Source: an uncultured Mycobacterium sp. (GTDB taxonomy: Bacteria > Actinomycetota > Actinomycetes > Mycobacteriales > Mycobacteriaceae). Taken from it: 53,319 nt of DNA. The stretch spans positions 1 to 53,319 of the forward strand of contig FLQS01000041.1 in NCBI GenBank assembly GCA_900078375.1, read 5' to 3'. The translations under genes were made by a program, and so were the position numbers. The notes under the pieces are model-generated. The model ran no database searches. It was not told where the DNA came from and saw only the letters and a program-made list of their open reading frames with translations. Positions 1 through 7,859 of the stretch are shown one piece after another (position 1 is the first letter of the stretch; each line of letters begins with the position of its first letter).

Positions 1-176
1 TCCAGGGGGAACACGCCATTGAGGAAGGTGTCCCACTGCTGAATCGTCATCGTGCGGCCACCGCCGTCAACCAGACTCAGCTCGTTGTCCAAACCGGCAT
101 GCGAAGTGCCGGTCCCGACGAAGAGTGCGGCGACGGCGGCGATCATCGCCACCAGCACTCGACCCAGATGTTTCAT
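1..176 (-). CDS. MspA-family porin, 5' part only (runs off the left edge)
   Basis: Reading down from an ATG at 176, the sequence encodes a signal peptide (MKHLGRVLVAMIAAVAALFV) followed by TGTSHA and then GLDNELSLVDG, which is the mature N-terminus I know from M. smegmatis MspA. The next visible stretch, QQWDTFLNGVFPL, also matches MspA. MspA-type porins form octameric beta-barrel channels in the mycobacterial outer membrane for hydrophilic nutrients. Only about 58 codons are present, so the barrel and constriction residues cannot be inspected. Which Msp paralogue this is cannot be told from this fragment. Fast-growing mycobacteria have such porins and M. tuberculosis lacks them, which helps place the organism. 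Confidence 0.93.
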   Translation of the reverse strand, partial: MKHLGRVLVAMIAAVAALFVGTGTSHAGLDNELSLVDGGGRTMTIQQWDTFLNGVFPL

Positions 177-207
177 GCTGACCCCTTGGTGCTTAGTGGT
201 TCGACGA

Positions 208-226
208 TGATCGGCGGGCCCGATCA
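208..226 (-). promoter_or_regulatory. Inverted repeat in the porin leader
   Basis: TGATCGG and CCGATCA form perfect 7-nt arms around a 5-nt loop, ending about 30 nt upstream of the porin start codon. It would form a stem in the porin 5' untranslated RNA or serve as a dyad operator. The surrounding 177-360 gap has no gene. On the minus strand it contains a run of T followed by TTGATC that could belong to the porin promoter. Function is inferred only from position. Confidence 0.4.
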
Positions 227-360
227 CCGATGTTTCCTGCGTCGTGACGGGGCTCACACCCAGTCATGACAAAAGCCTCATCGGCAACAGATGCAACATT
301 GTTACCAGGTTGATCAAAAAATTTCTCGGTGAATGCGGCGCGGCTACTTGACGACACTGA

Positions 361-1920
361 TCAAGCGGTCGCCCGCAGGCTTAGTGACAGTAATAGCCGG
401 ACGTCTGGATCGCTCAGCGAGGTGGAAAGTACCTGTTCAAGGCGGCGGACGCGGTAGCGGACGGTGTTGGGGTGCACGTGCAGCGCCGCCGCGGCCGCCG
501 CAACATCGCCGAAGCTGTCCAGGTACACCCGCAGGGTCTCGGCCAGTAAAGGCTCGGTTTCCCGTAACCGAGGCACCCGCGGATCCACCAACCGAGCCTC
601 GGCGGCCACCAACGTGACGATCTCGTCGAGCAACACCGTCGTGCGGGCCTCGGCCAGCGTCGTCACCCGACCGAATACCGGGTGACGCGCGGCGCTGTCG
701 AAGACGCGGTCGATGTCGCGCCGCGCACCGGCGACATTGGCCAGGCCGGCGACCGGGGCCGCGATCACCGAGCGCAGGTCAAGGTCGAGTTCGGTGCGCA
801 GCGCACCGATCGTGCCGCGGATCCACGACACGACGGCGGCCGTGCGGCCGGAGTCCGGCAACACGACATACACCCGCTGCCCGTTCGCGGCCACCTGTGC
901 GTCGGGGCGAAAAGCGCTGGCGCTCAGCGCCAGAACGTCAGCCATCCGGGGGTGGGCCTCGCCCGCGACGAAGCCGATCACGGCCGCTCGCCCGTCGAGC
1001 GGCACACCGAGTTCGCGTGCCAAGGTGGCCACATCGGTCTCGTCGGTGTCGGCGAGTCCGAGCAGTTGTTGCACGGCCAGCAGGTGCGCCGACGGCCGGG
1101 CCGCCAGCCGGGCCATGATCCGGGCGGCCAGCACCGCCGCGCCGCGCAGCACCTCCTCGGCATCATCGGCCAGCGGCCGCGAGCCCTGCTGCACCCAGAT
1201 GGTGCCGTCGAATCCGGGCGTGCCCTGGCGGTGGATGCCAATGGCCAGCCGCGGCCGCAGCCCCAATTCGGGCCGTTCGTCGACCGTCACCGCGTCGGTA
1301 CCGGCGCGAAGCCGGTCGAAGATGCCCCATTGGGCGATCCAGCGCAGATGCTCCGGCGGGCCGGCCCGCCCCAGGATCGACAGCCGCCGCAGTTCGTCCG
1401 CTTCCTCGTTGGACGCCGAATACGCCAGCACGTGCGACTGCGCGTCCTCGATGCTGACCATGCCGTGGGTGCGGTCGGCGATCGACTGCGCCAGGGCGAA
1501 CAGATCGGTGCCCGAATCCGTCACCGAGTCGGTCCTTCGGTGCTCGAAGACGTGGTTGACCAGGCGATACAACCGCTCCCACCGGGCTTTGGGGTCGACG
1601 GCGACGACGGCGGTCCCCGCGGCGACAGCCCGGGCGACGACGGCGTCGGAGGGTTCTTTGGCAAAGATCGCCGCGGGGGGGCCGTGCGCGGCGATCTGCC
1701 GGTCCAGCCATCCGGTGGCGTCGGCATCGGAGATTCCGAGCAGGAAGAACACATCCGCCGAGCCGGCGCTGACGGACAGCCCCAACCGCACATCGTCGGC
1801 GTCGATCAGGGCCGCCGACCGCACCGGGCGGTCCAGTCCCCGAGGCGCCTCGACGAGTCGGACCAGCGTCGCATCCAGGGCCAACACCAGCTGACCCAGT
1901 CCGACGCCAGCCTCTCGCAT
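361..1920 (-). CDS. pruC: PucR-family transcriptional regulator of proline catabolism
   Basis: This 519-residue protein has the layout of PucR/CdaR regulators: a long sensory and GGDEF-like middle region, then a C-terminal helix-turn-helix. The HTH is visible as FGDVAAAAAALHVHPNTVRY (residues about 468-488) followed by RVRRLEQVL. The gene is divergent from pruA-pruB, the same arrangement as Rv1186c-Rv1187-Rv1188 in M. tuberculosis, where the Rv1186c product (PruC) activates the proline genes. By that synteny it should sense proline or a derivative and switch on proline oxidation. The ATG at 1920 leaves an 84-bp divergent spacer before the pruA start. Family assignment is firm; the ligand is inferred. 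Confidence 0.88.
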   Translation of the reverse strand: MREAGVGLGQLVLALDATLVRLVEAPRGLDRPVRSAALIDADDVRLGLSVSAGSADVFFLLGISDADATGWLDRQIAAHGPPAAIFAKEPSDAVVARAVAAGTAVVAVDPKARWERLYRLVNHVFEHRRTDSVTDSGTDLFALAQSIADRTHGMVSIEDAQSHVLAYSASNEEADELRRLSILGRAGPPEHLRWIAQWGIFDRLRAGTDAVTVDERPELGLRPRLAIGIHRQGTPGFDGTIWVQQGSRPLADDAEEVLRGAAVLAARIMARLAARPSAHLLAVQQLLGLADTDETDVATLARELGVPLDGRAAVIGFVAGEAHPRMADVLALSASAFRPDAQVAANGQRVYVVLPDSGRTAAVVSWIRGTIGALRTELDLDLRSVIAAPVAGLANVAGARRDIDRVFDSAARHPVFGRVTTLAEARTTVLLDEIVTLVAAEARLVDPRVPRLRETEPLLAETLRVYLDSFGDVAAAAAALHVHPNTVRYRVRRLEQVLSTSLSDPDVRLLLSLSLRATA

Positions 1921-1921
1921 G

Positions 1922-1962
1922 TTGTCCGATTCTACTAGGTGAAGTCATCAGCCTTGTCGGAT
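1922..1962. promoter_or_regulatory. Divergent pruC/pruA promoter region with direct repeats
   Basis: The short spacer between the divergent pruC and pruA starts contains two near-identical direct repeats, TTGTCCGAT (from about 1922) and TTGTCGGAT (from about 1953), roughly three helical turns apart. PucR-type activators often bind short repeats next to the promoter they control. This is a candidate PruC site, based only on repeat structure and position. Confidence 0.35.
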
Positions 1963-2004
1963 CGGCTAACAGTTTGTCGCGCGCCGGGCGCAATCCTGTA
2001 CTGC

Positions 2005-3639
2005 ATGGACGCCCGCACCGAAGTTCCCGTGCCCGCCAACGAGCCGGTTCACGATTTCGCACCTCACTCCGCCGAGCGGGCCCGCCTCACCGCGGCCCTG
2101 CACGATCTGTCCGCGAACCCGATCGACCTGCCGCACGTCATCGGCGGCCGCCACCATCTGGGCGATGGCGAGCGCATCGACGTCGTTCAGCCGCACCGGC
2201 ACAGCGCCCGGCTGGGCACGCTGTCCAACGCCACCACCGCTGACGCCGTGGCTGCGGTCGACGCGGCGATGACCGCCAAACGCGAGTGGGCCGCCACCCC
2301 GTTCGACGACCGCGCCGCGGTATTCCTGCGGGCCGCCGACCTGTTGGCCGGTCCGTGGCGGGAGAAGATCGCCGCGGCCACCATGCTGGGCCAGTCCAAG
2401 ACCGCCTACCAGGCCGAGATCGACGCCCCATGCGAACTGGTCGACTTCTGGCGCTTCAACGTCGCCTTCGCCCGCCAGATCCTGGCCCAGCAGCCGATCA
2501 GCGGCCCCGGCGTGTGGAACCGCGTCGACTACCGCCCGCTGGACGGTTTCGTCTATGCCGTCACTCCGTTCAACTTCACTGCCATCGCCGGTAATCTGCC
2601 GACCGCGCCGGCGCTGATGGGCAATACCGTGGTGTGGAAGCCGTCGATCACCCAGACCTTCGCCGCTTACCTGACCATGCAACTGCTGGAGGCCGCCGGT
2701 CTCCCGCCAGGGGTGATCAACCTGGTTGCCGGCGACGGCTACGCGGTCTCGGATGTGGTGCTCGCCGACCGGCGGCTGTCGGGCATCCACTTCACCGGTT
2801 CCACCGCCACCTTCCAGCATCTGTGGCGCGAGGTCGGCGCCCGCATCGCCGACTACGACAGCTATCCGCGACTGGTCGGGGAGACCGGCGGCAAGGATTT
2901 CATCGTCGCCCACAGCTCGGCGAATCCGGATGTGTTGCGCACGGCCCTGATTCGCGGTGCGTTCGACTACCAGGGTCAGAAGTGCTCGGCCGCCTCGCGG
3001 GCGTTCGTTCCGCGCTCGCTGTGGCAGACGATGGGCGACGACTTCCTCGGCGCCACCGAGGCGCTGACCTACGGCGATGTCACCGACCTGTCGAACTATG
3101 GCGGCGCCGTCATCGACGCCCGCGCGTTCGCCAAGAACTCCCGTGCACTGGAAAGAGCGAAGTGCGGGCCACATATCACCATCGCGGTCGGCGGCGAATG
3201 TGACGACAGCGAAGGCTATTTCGTGCAGCCGACGGTCCTGCTGTCCGATGACCCGACCGACGAGGCGTTCAGCACCGAGTACTTCGGGCCGATCCTGGCC
3301 GTGCACGTATACCCCGACAACTCGTTCGACGACGTCCTCGACGTCGTCGACATCGGCTCCCGTTACGCGCTGACCGGCGCGGTGATCGCCGACGATCGGG
3401 CCGCCGTCGCGACGGCGGCCGATCGGCTGCGATTCGCCGCGGGCAACTTCTACGTCAACGACAAGCCGACCGGAGCCGTCGTCGGGCAGCAGCCGTTCGG
3501 TGGATCGCGGGCCTCGGGCACCAACGACAAGGCCGGCTCGCCACTCAACCTGCTGCGCTGGACGTCGGCGCGTTCGGTCAAGGAGACCTTCGTCCCGCCC
3601 ACCGATCACGCCTACCCGCACATGGGGGTGGAGTCATGA
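2005..3639 (+). CDS. pruA: L-glutamate gamma-semialdehyde (1-pyrroline-5-carboxylate) dehydrogenase
   Basis: NAD-dependent aldehyde dehydrogenase that oxidises glutamate semialdehyde, formed from proline by PruB, to glutamate. The start is set at the ATG at 2005 (MDARTEVPVPANEPVHDFAP) because it matches the N-terminus of M. tuberculosis Rv1187; an in-frame ATG at 1939 lies inside the divergent promoter. The protein is 544 residues, the usual length for the single-function enzyme. The catalytic glutamate lies in GETGGKD (about E293) and the nucleophilic cysteine in GQKCSAASR (about C327). The last codons overlap the start of pruB (ATGA), so the two are translationally coupled. Confidence 0.95.
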   Translation: MDARTEVPVPANEPVHDFAPHSAERARLTAALHDLSANPIDLPHVIGGRHHLGDGERIDVVQPHRHSARLGTLSNATTADAVAAVDAAMTAKREWAATPFDDRAAVFLRAADLLAGPWREKIAAATMLGQSKTAYQAEIDAPCELVDFWRFNVAFARQILAQQPISGPGVWNRVDYRPLDGFVYAVTPFNFTAIAGNLPTAPALMGNTVVWKPSITQTFAAYLTMQLLEAAGLPPGVINLVAGDGYAVSDVVLADRRLSGIHFTGSTATFQHLWREVGARIADYDSYPRLVGETGGKDFIVAHSSANPDVLRTALIRGAFDYQGQKCSAASRAFVPRSLWQTMGDDFLGATEALTYGDVTDLSNYGGAVIDARAFAKNSRALERAKCGPHITIAVGGECDDSEGYFVQPTVLLSDDPTDEAFSTEYFGPILAVHVYPDNSFDDVLDVVDIGSRYALTGAVIADDRAAVATAADRLRFAAGNFYVNDKPTGAVVGQQPFGGSRASGTNDKAGSPLNLLRWTSARSVKETFVPPTDHAYPHMGVES

Positions 3640-4598
3640 GTGCCTTCAGTCGCGTCGCGAGACCGGCGATTCTGGCGGCCAGCCGGTCTAATCGCTTGCG
3701 CCACAGCGCCGAACGAATGCCGATAGCCCGCGACGTCGTGAGCCGGTTCGTCCCCGGCGAAACCATCGACGACGCTCTGGCCGCGGTCACCGCGCTGCGC
3801 GACTCGGATCGGCTGGTCAGCATCGACTACCTCGGTGAGGACGTCACCGACATCGACGCGGCCGAGGCCACGGTCAAGGCCTACCTGCAACTGCTCGACG
3901 CGCTCGGTGCCCGCGGCGAGAACCGGGAGGCCGCAGTGCGCCCGCTGGAGGTGTCGCTGAAACTGTCCGCACTCGGCCAAGCGCTGCCCATCGACGGTGA
4001 CAATATCGCCTTCCAGAACGCCCGCGCCATCTGCCGGCGGGCCCAGCAGGTCGGTGCGTGGGTCACCATCGACGCCGAGGATCACACCACCACCGACTCG
4101 ACATTGTCGATCGTGCGGGAACTGCGCACCGAGTTCGCCTGGGTGGGAACGGTTCTGCAGGCCTACCTCAAACGCACCGAGGCTGACTGCGCCGAGTTCG
4201 CCGCGTCCGGTGCCCGCATCCGGTTGTGCAAGGGCGCCTACGACGAACCGGCGTCGGTGGCCTACCGGGACGCGGGCGAGGTCACCGGCTCCTACCTGCG
4301 CTGCCTGCGCACGCTGATGGCCGGCAACGGCTACCCGATGGTCGCCTCGCACGATCCTGCCGTGATCGCCGCAACCGGCGAGCTGGCCGGCGAATTTGAT
4401 CGTGGCGCAGACGGATTCGAATACCAGATGCTCTACGGCATCCGTGATGCCGAGCAGCGCAGGCTCGCAGCCGGGGGCAACCATGTGCGGGTGTACGTGC
4501 CCTTCGGCACCCAGTGGTACGGCTATTTCGTCCGCCGACTTGCCGAACGCCCGGCAAACCTGATGTTCTTCCTACGAGCATTGACCCACTCGCACTGA
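3636..4598 (+). CDS. pruB: Proline dehydrogenase
   Basis: FAD-dependent PutA/ProDH-type TIM barrel of 320 residues, the short monofunctional form found in actinobacteria (Rv1188 type). It oxidises proline to pyrroline-5-carboxylate and passes electrons to the respiratory chain. Typical family segments are visible: VSLKLSALG in the first third, TIDAEDHTTTDSTLSI in the middle, RLCKGAYDEP and then YQMLYGIRDAEQRRLA. The carboxy-terminal FVRRLAERPANLMFF is the substrate-binding helix containing the paired arginines. It overlaps pruA by four bases and forms an operon with it, so substrate and product can be handed between the two enzymes. Confidence 0.95.
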   Translation: MSAFSRVARPAILAASRSNRLRHSAERMPIARDVVSRFVPGETIDDALAAVTALRDSDRLVSIDYLGEDVTDIDAAEATVKAYLQLLDALGARGENREAAVRPLEVSLKLSALGQALPIDGDNIAFQNARAICRRAQQVGAWVTIDAEDHTTTDSTLSIVRELRTEFAWVGTVLQAYLKRTEADCAEFAASGARIRLCKGAYDEPASVAYRDAGEVTGSYLRCLRTLMAGNGYPMVASHDPAVIAATGELAGEFDRGADGFEYQMLYGIRDAEQRRLAAGGNHVRVYVPFGTQWYGYFVRRLAERPANLMFFLRALTHSH

Positions 4599-5362
4599 TT
4601 CGAGGACCCCCGCTGAGCGCACTGGACGCCATCACCTTGCTGGTCGCCGGTGTGCTCGGCGGATTGACCGGCAGCATCGCCGGTCTGGCATCGGTCGCCA
4701 CCTATCCGGCCCTGCTCGCGATCGGGCTCCCGCCGGTGACGGCGAATGTCACCAACACGGTGGCGCTGGTCTTCAACGGGATCGGCTCGGCGTGGGGATC
4801 GCGCCCCGAACTCGCCGGACAGGGCCGCTTCCTGGTCCGCAGCGCACCGGTCACGGTCGCCGGCGGCGCCCTCGGCGCGGTGCTGCTGCTGACCACGCCT
4901 GCGGACTCCTTCGAGAAGGTGGTCCCGGTACTGCTCGCCGCCGCCTCGCTGGCGATCGTCGTGCCGCGCGGCACGCCCCATCCCGGCCGTCGCCGGCGGG
5001 CGGTGCTGGTGGCCGAGACCGCGGCGATGTTCGGGATCGCGCTCTATGGCGGCTATTTCGGGGCGGCAGCCGGTGTGCTGTTCCTGGCGCTGCTGCTCAA
5101 CGCCGGAGCGGACAGCCTGGCTCACGCCAACGCCGCCAAGAACATCCTGCTCGGGCTGGCCAACACCGTGGCCGCGGTGCTGTTCGCCGTCCTCGCGCCG
5201 GTGCACTGGCTGGCGGTCATCCCGCTGGGGGCCGGCTGCCTGATTGGATCGCGGCTGGGCCCCATCGTCGTGCGGCACGCCCCGGCCACCCCGCTGCGCA
5301 TCCTGATCGGCGTCGCCGGGCTGGCGCTGGCCGTCAAACTCGGCTTCGACGCCTACCGGTAG
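4514..5362 (+). CDS. TauE/SafE-family membrane permease (sulfite/sulfonate exporter-like)
   Basis: A hydrophobic protein with about eight membrane segments. The N-terminal half begins LDAITLLVAGVLGGLTGSIA and has the TNTVALVFNGIGS segment typical of TauE/SafE proteins; the second half repeats the fold (YGGYFGAAAGVLFLALLLN, then HANAAKNILLGLANT). These proteins are anion exporters or permeases for sulfite, sulfoacetate or related compounds; the substrate here is unknown. The start is uncertain. The only standard in-frame start is GTG at 4514, deep inside pruB, while the family-like sequence starts near 4613, where a CTG codon follows GAGGA. The 3' end overlaps the convergent acyltransferase gene by 29 bp. 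Confidence 0.82.
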   Translation: MVRLFRPPTCRTPGKPDVLPTSIDPLALIRGPPLSALDAITLLVAGVLGGLTGSIAGLASVATYPALLAIGLPPVTANVTNTVALVFNGIGSAWGSRPELAGQGRFLVRSAPVTVAGGALGAVLLLTTPADSFEKVVPVLLAAASLAIVVPRGTPHPGRRRRAVLVAETAAMFGIALYGGYFGAAAGVLFLALLLNAGADSLAHANAAKNILLGLANTVAAVLFAVLAPVHWLAVIPLGAGCLIGSRLGPIVVRHAPATPLRILIGVAGLALAVKLGFDAYR

Positions 5363-6638
5363 GCGCCAGCGCCACCAGCGCCACGCCAACAAAGAACCCG
5401 ACACTTGTCGCGACGGGGAAATGCCCGTCGGGTGCGAAGCCGAGCGCGGCGAACACCGACATCGTGACCGCGATCGCGACAGTGCCGGCGAACAGCAGCA
5501 CTTCGGCCGCCCAGGGAGGTATCGGGACCGCGACCGTGGGCAGCGGCGCGGAGAACAACCTGCGGCCCCACCACAACAACGCCAGCTCGACGGCCGTCAC
5601 TACCGCCAGGATTGCTACCCAGGCCAGCCGGAACCACCACCAGGCCGCCGTACCGAGCGTGGGTTGCGGCAGCAGCCCGGTCGGATACCCGGCCAGCGCC
5701 ACGATCACCACCGGGACCATGTGCCATAGGTAAAGCGCCATCACGTTGTCGTTGGCGATCACTAGAATGCGTTGGGCGCGAGCCGATTTCAGAAGTCGAT
5801 TGACGGCTGGGGCGGCCGACAGCACCAGCCCGGCTGCCACCCCGCCGAGCGCAAGCAGCGCCAGGTTCGGTGGCCCGGTGTTGTTCACGGTCGCGCCGGG
5901 CACGCCGATCATGCTGACCGGGTAGGGCCCCACCGTGACCAGCAGCACCAACACGACCGCCGAACAGACTGCCAGCGCGATCGCCGCACGCCGGCACAGT
6001 GTGCCGTCGTGAAAGGCGATGCCAAGTTGGTAGAAGACGCCCCACAGCAGCACATGGTTCAACCACCCGACGTACGGCAGGTGGGCTCCGATGGTGGCTA
6101 TGTCCACCACCGCGACCGCAACCGTCATTGCGAACGGGACCCACTTACCCCAGCGCCGATGCAAGGCCACCGCCACCGGCGTCAGCGCGACCACCAGCAC
6201 GTAGATGCCCAGGAACCAGAGGTGCATGGCCACTGCCCAGGCGCCGAAGTCCAGTTCCGAGCCCGCCACGCCGACGCCGAAGAGCACCGCCACCACCAGC
6301 AACGCGAACACGATGTAGACCGCCGTCGGCCCGATCGGTCGAACCAGCCGGCGGCGCAGCCAGGCTTGCCGGGACTCGTCGGGGCTGCGCTGCGTCCACG
6401 ACACCGCACTGGCATAGCCGGCCACCACGAAGAACACCGGCACCACCTGGAAAATCCAGGTCAGCCACTGCGTCCAGGGCAGGTCGACCAATGGGTTGTC
6501 CCGCCAGAAGGCCCCGTCGGAGAAGGTCAGCGAAGCCGCCATCCAATGGCCCAGAACGACGAGCAGCAAGGCAACCACCCGATAGAGATCCATCGAGTGG
6601 TTGCGCACCGGCGCCGTCGTCGTCGCAGTGTCAGTCAT
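5334..6638 (-). CDS. Acyltransferase family 3 (OafA/YrhL-type) integral membrane protein
   Basis: A 434-residue protein with about ten membrane spans. The N-terminus reads SMDLYRVVALLLVVLGHW, the hallmark of acyltransferase-3 proteins in which an arginine and a histidine about ten residues apart form the active site. Family members transfer acetyl or other acyl groups onto sugars or lipids across the membrane, and are commonly found decorating O-antigens and exopolysaccharides. It lies beside the polysaccharide island, so acylation of that polymer is a reasonable guess, though it is on the opposite strand to the first glycosyltransferase and could act elsewhere. There is a 90-bp divergent spacer to that gene. 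Confidence 0.88.
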   Translation of the reverse strand: MTDTATTTAPVRNHSMDLYRVVALLLVVLGHWMAASLTFSDGAFWRDNPLVDLPWTQWLTWIFQVVPVFFVVAGYASAVSWTQRSPDESRQAWLRRRLVRPIGPTAVYIVFALLVVAVLFGVGVAGSELDFGAWAVAMHLWFLGIYVLVVALTPVAVALHRRWGKWVPFAMTVAVAVVDIATIGAHLPYVGWLNHVLLWGVFYQLGIAFHDGTLCRRAAIALAVCSAVVLVLLVTVGPYPVSMIGVPGATVNNTGPPNLALLALGGVAAGLVLSAAPAVNRLLKSARAQRILVIANDNVMALYLWHMVPVVIVALAGYPTGLLPQPTLGTAAWWWFRLAWVAILAVVTAVELALLWWGRRLFSAPLPTVAVPIPPWAAEVLLFAGTVAIAVTMSVFAALGFAPDGHFPVATSVGFFVGVALVALAPTGRRRSRV

Positions 6639-6728
6639 CGATCTCCATTGTGGCCGACCGTTACCGGGTTGGTAGGACGCCGCGTGGCGATGTTTGCTTG
6701 TCGCGGCGGTAGCCTGGGTCGAGGCAGT

Positions 6729-7859
6729 GTGGCAAGGGCTGGAGGAGATGTGGCGGACCTATTGTTCGACGTCCGCCACATCAATTCCAGTGGTATCGGA
6801 ACCTATATCCGAATGCAGCTGCCGTACCTGGCGGAAATTCTGCCTCGGAATGGGCTCAAACTAACGATTCTGGCGGATCCGGATTCAGTGCCACAGGTCG
6901 GTGCGGACACCGAGGTGGTATTGGCGCATCCCTCCGACGCGCCGATGTATTCACTGAGTGAACAGCGAGTTTGGGATCATGCGCTGAAGCAATGCCAGCC
7001 CAGGGCGATGTGGCTGCCGCAATACCCGTATCCGTTCTCGCTGTTGAAGCCCGCGAATCGCGGCATTGCGGCATTCGTCACGGTGCACGACACAATTCAG
7101 CTACTGCCACCGGAAATCAGTGCGCAGAATTGGGTGCGCCGTGCTTATGCACGCGCCATGTTCAAGGTCGATGCCCGTCAATGTCGGGCAATTTTCACCC
7201 CATCCGAGGCGACCGCCGCTGCCCTTCGCCAGGTGGCCAAGTGCGCGCCTATCGTGTCACCGATTCCCGTCGGCGAAGACTGGTTCGCGGCCGTCGATCC
7301 CGCGCTGTCACCGGTGCAGGGGCGGTATCTGCTCTACGTCGGCAACGTGAAGCGGCACAAGAATCTGCCGATGCTGTTGCAGGCGTTCGACGACGTCGCC
7401 GCGTCGATTCCGCACAACCTGGTGATCGCCGGCGGCGGCGAGTCGCTACGGACGCTGGACGAGCGGGTACAGGAGGTCGCCGCCGGCCTCGGCGACCGGG
7501 TGGTCCTGGCCGGACGGCTGGAGTTCCAGGCGCTGCGCGCGCTCGTCGCCGGCGCCGAGCTGTTGGTGATGCCGTCGCTGTGTGAAGGAGCCGGGCTGCC
7601 GCCGCTGGAGGCGATGGCCTCGCATACCGCCGTCCTGGCATCCGACATCCCCGCAGTCAAAGAGACGTGCGGGGACGGGGCGGACTACTTCGATCCCACC
7701 GTCACCACGGGTTTGGCTGCCCTGCTGCGCAAGTATTGCGGCGACGACGCCGCGCGCGCCGACCTGGCGGCCAGGGGCTGGTCCCATGTCACCCGACGAC
7801 AGTCCGAAGCACCGTTCACCGCGGCCGCGGACGCAATCTGCGCGGAGTTGCGAACCTGA
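6729..7859 (+). CDS. GT4-family glycosyltransferase
   Basis: A soluble or peripheral retaining glycosyltransferase of about 376 residues with the GT-B fold. The N-terminal domain starts ADLLFDVRHINSSGIGTYIR, with the glycine-rich acceptor-side loop. The C-terminal domain has YLLYVGNVKRHKNLPMLLQA and the nucleotide-sugar motif CEGAGLPPLEAMASHTAVL. The start is chosen at GTG 6729, just after GAGG; a GTG at 6750 is possible but sits only two bases from GGAGGAG. The stop shares a base with the ATG of the beta-helix gene (TGATG), so the two are coupled. The sugar and acceptor are not predictable. It is the first gene of the polysaccharide island. Confidence 0.88.
   Translation: MARAGGDVADLLFDVRHINSSGIGTYIRMQLPYLAEILPRNGLKLTILADPDSVPQVGADTEVVLAHPSDAPMYSLSEQRVWDHALKQCQPRAMWLPQYPYPFSLLKPANRGIAAFVTVHDTIQLLPPEISAQNWVRRAYARAMFKVDARQCRAIFTPSEATAAALRQVAKCAPIVSPIPVGEDWFAAVDPALSPVQGRYLLYVGNVKRHKNLPMLLQAFDDVAASIPHNLVIAGGGESLRTLDERVQEVAAGLGDRVVLAGRLEFQALRALVAGAELLVMPSLCEGAGLPPLEAMASHTAVLASDIPAVKETCGDGADYFDPTVTTGLAALLRKYCGDDAARADLAARGWSHVTRRQSEAPFTAAADAICAELRT

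Noticed and set aside
682..1938. Long plus-strand open frame opposite pruC
   Set aside because: It is the antisense shadow of a high-GC gene; its translation is rich in Arg, Gly and His without domain pattern, while the minus strand gives a clear PucR protein.
1966..3621. Long minus-strand open frame opposite pruA
   Set aside because: Low-complexity Gly/Arg/Val translation on the reverse of a strongly conserved dehydrogenase; no motifs.
5772..6728. N-terminal extension of the first GT4 frame
   Set aside because: This part lies antisense to the acyltransferase and has composition of a shadow frame; the protein-like sequence begins at 6729-6750.
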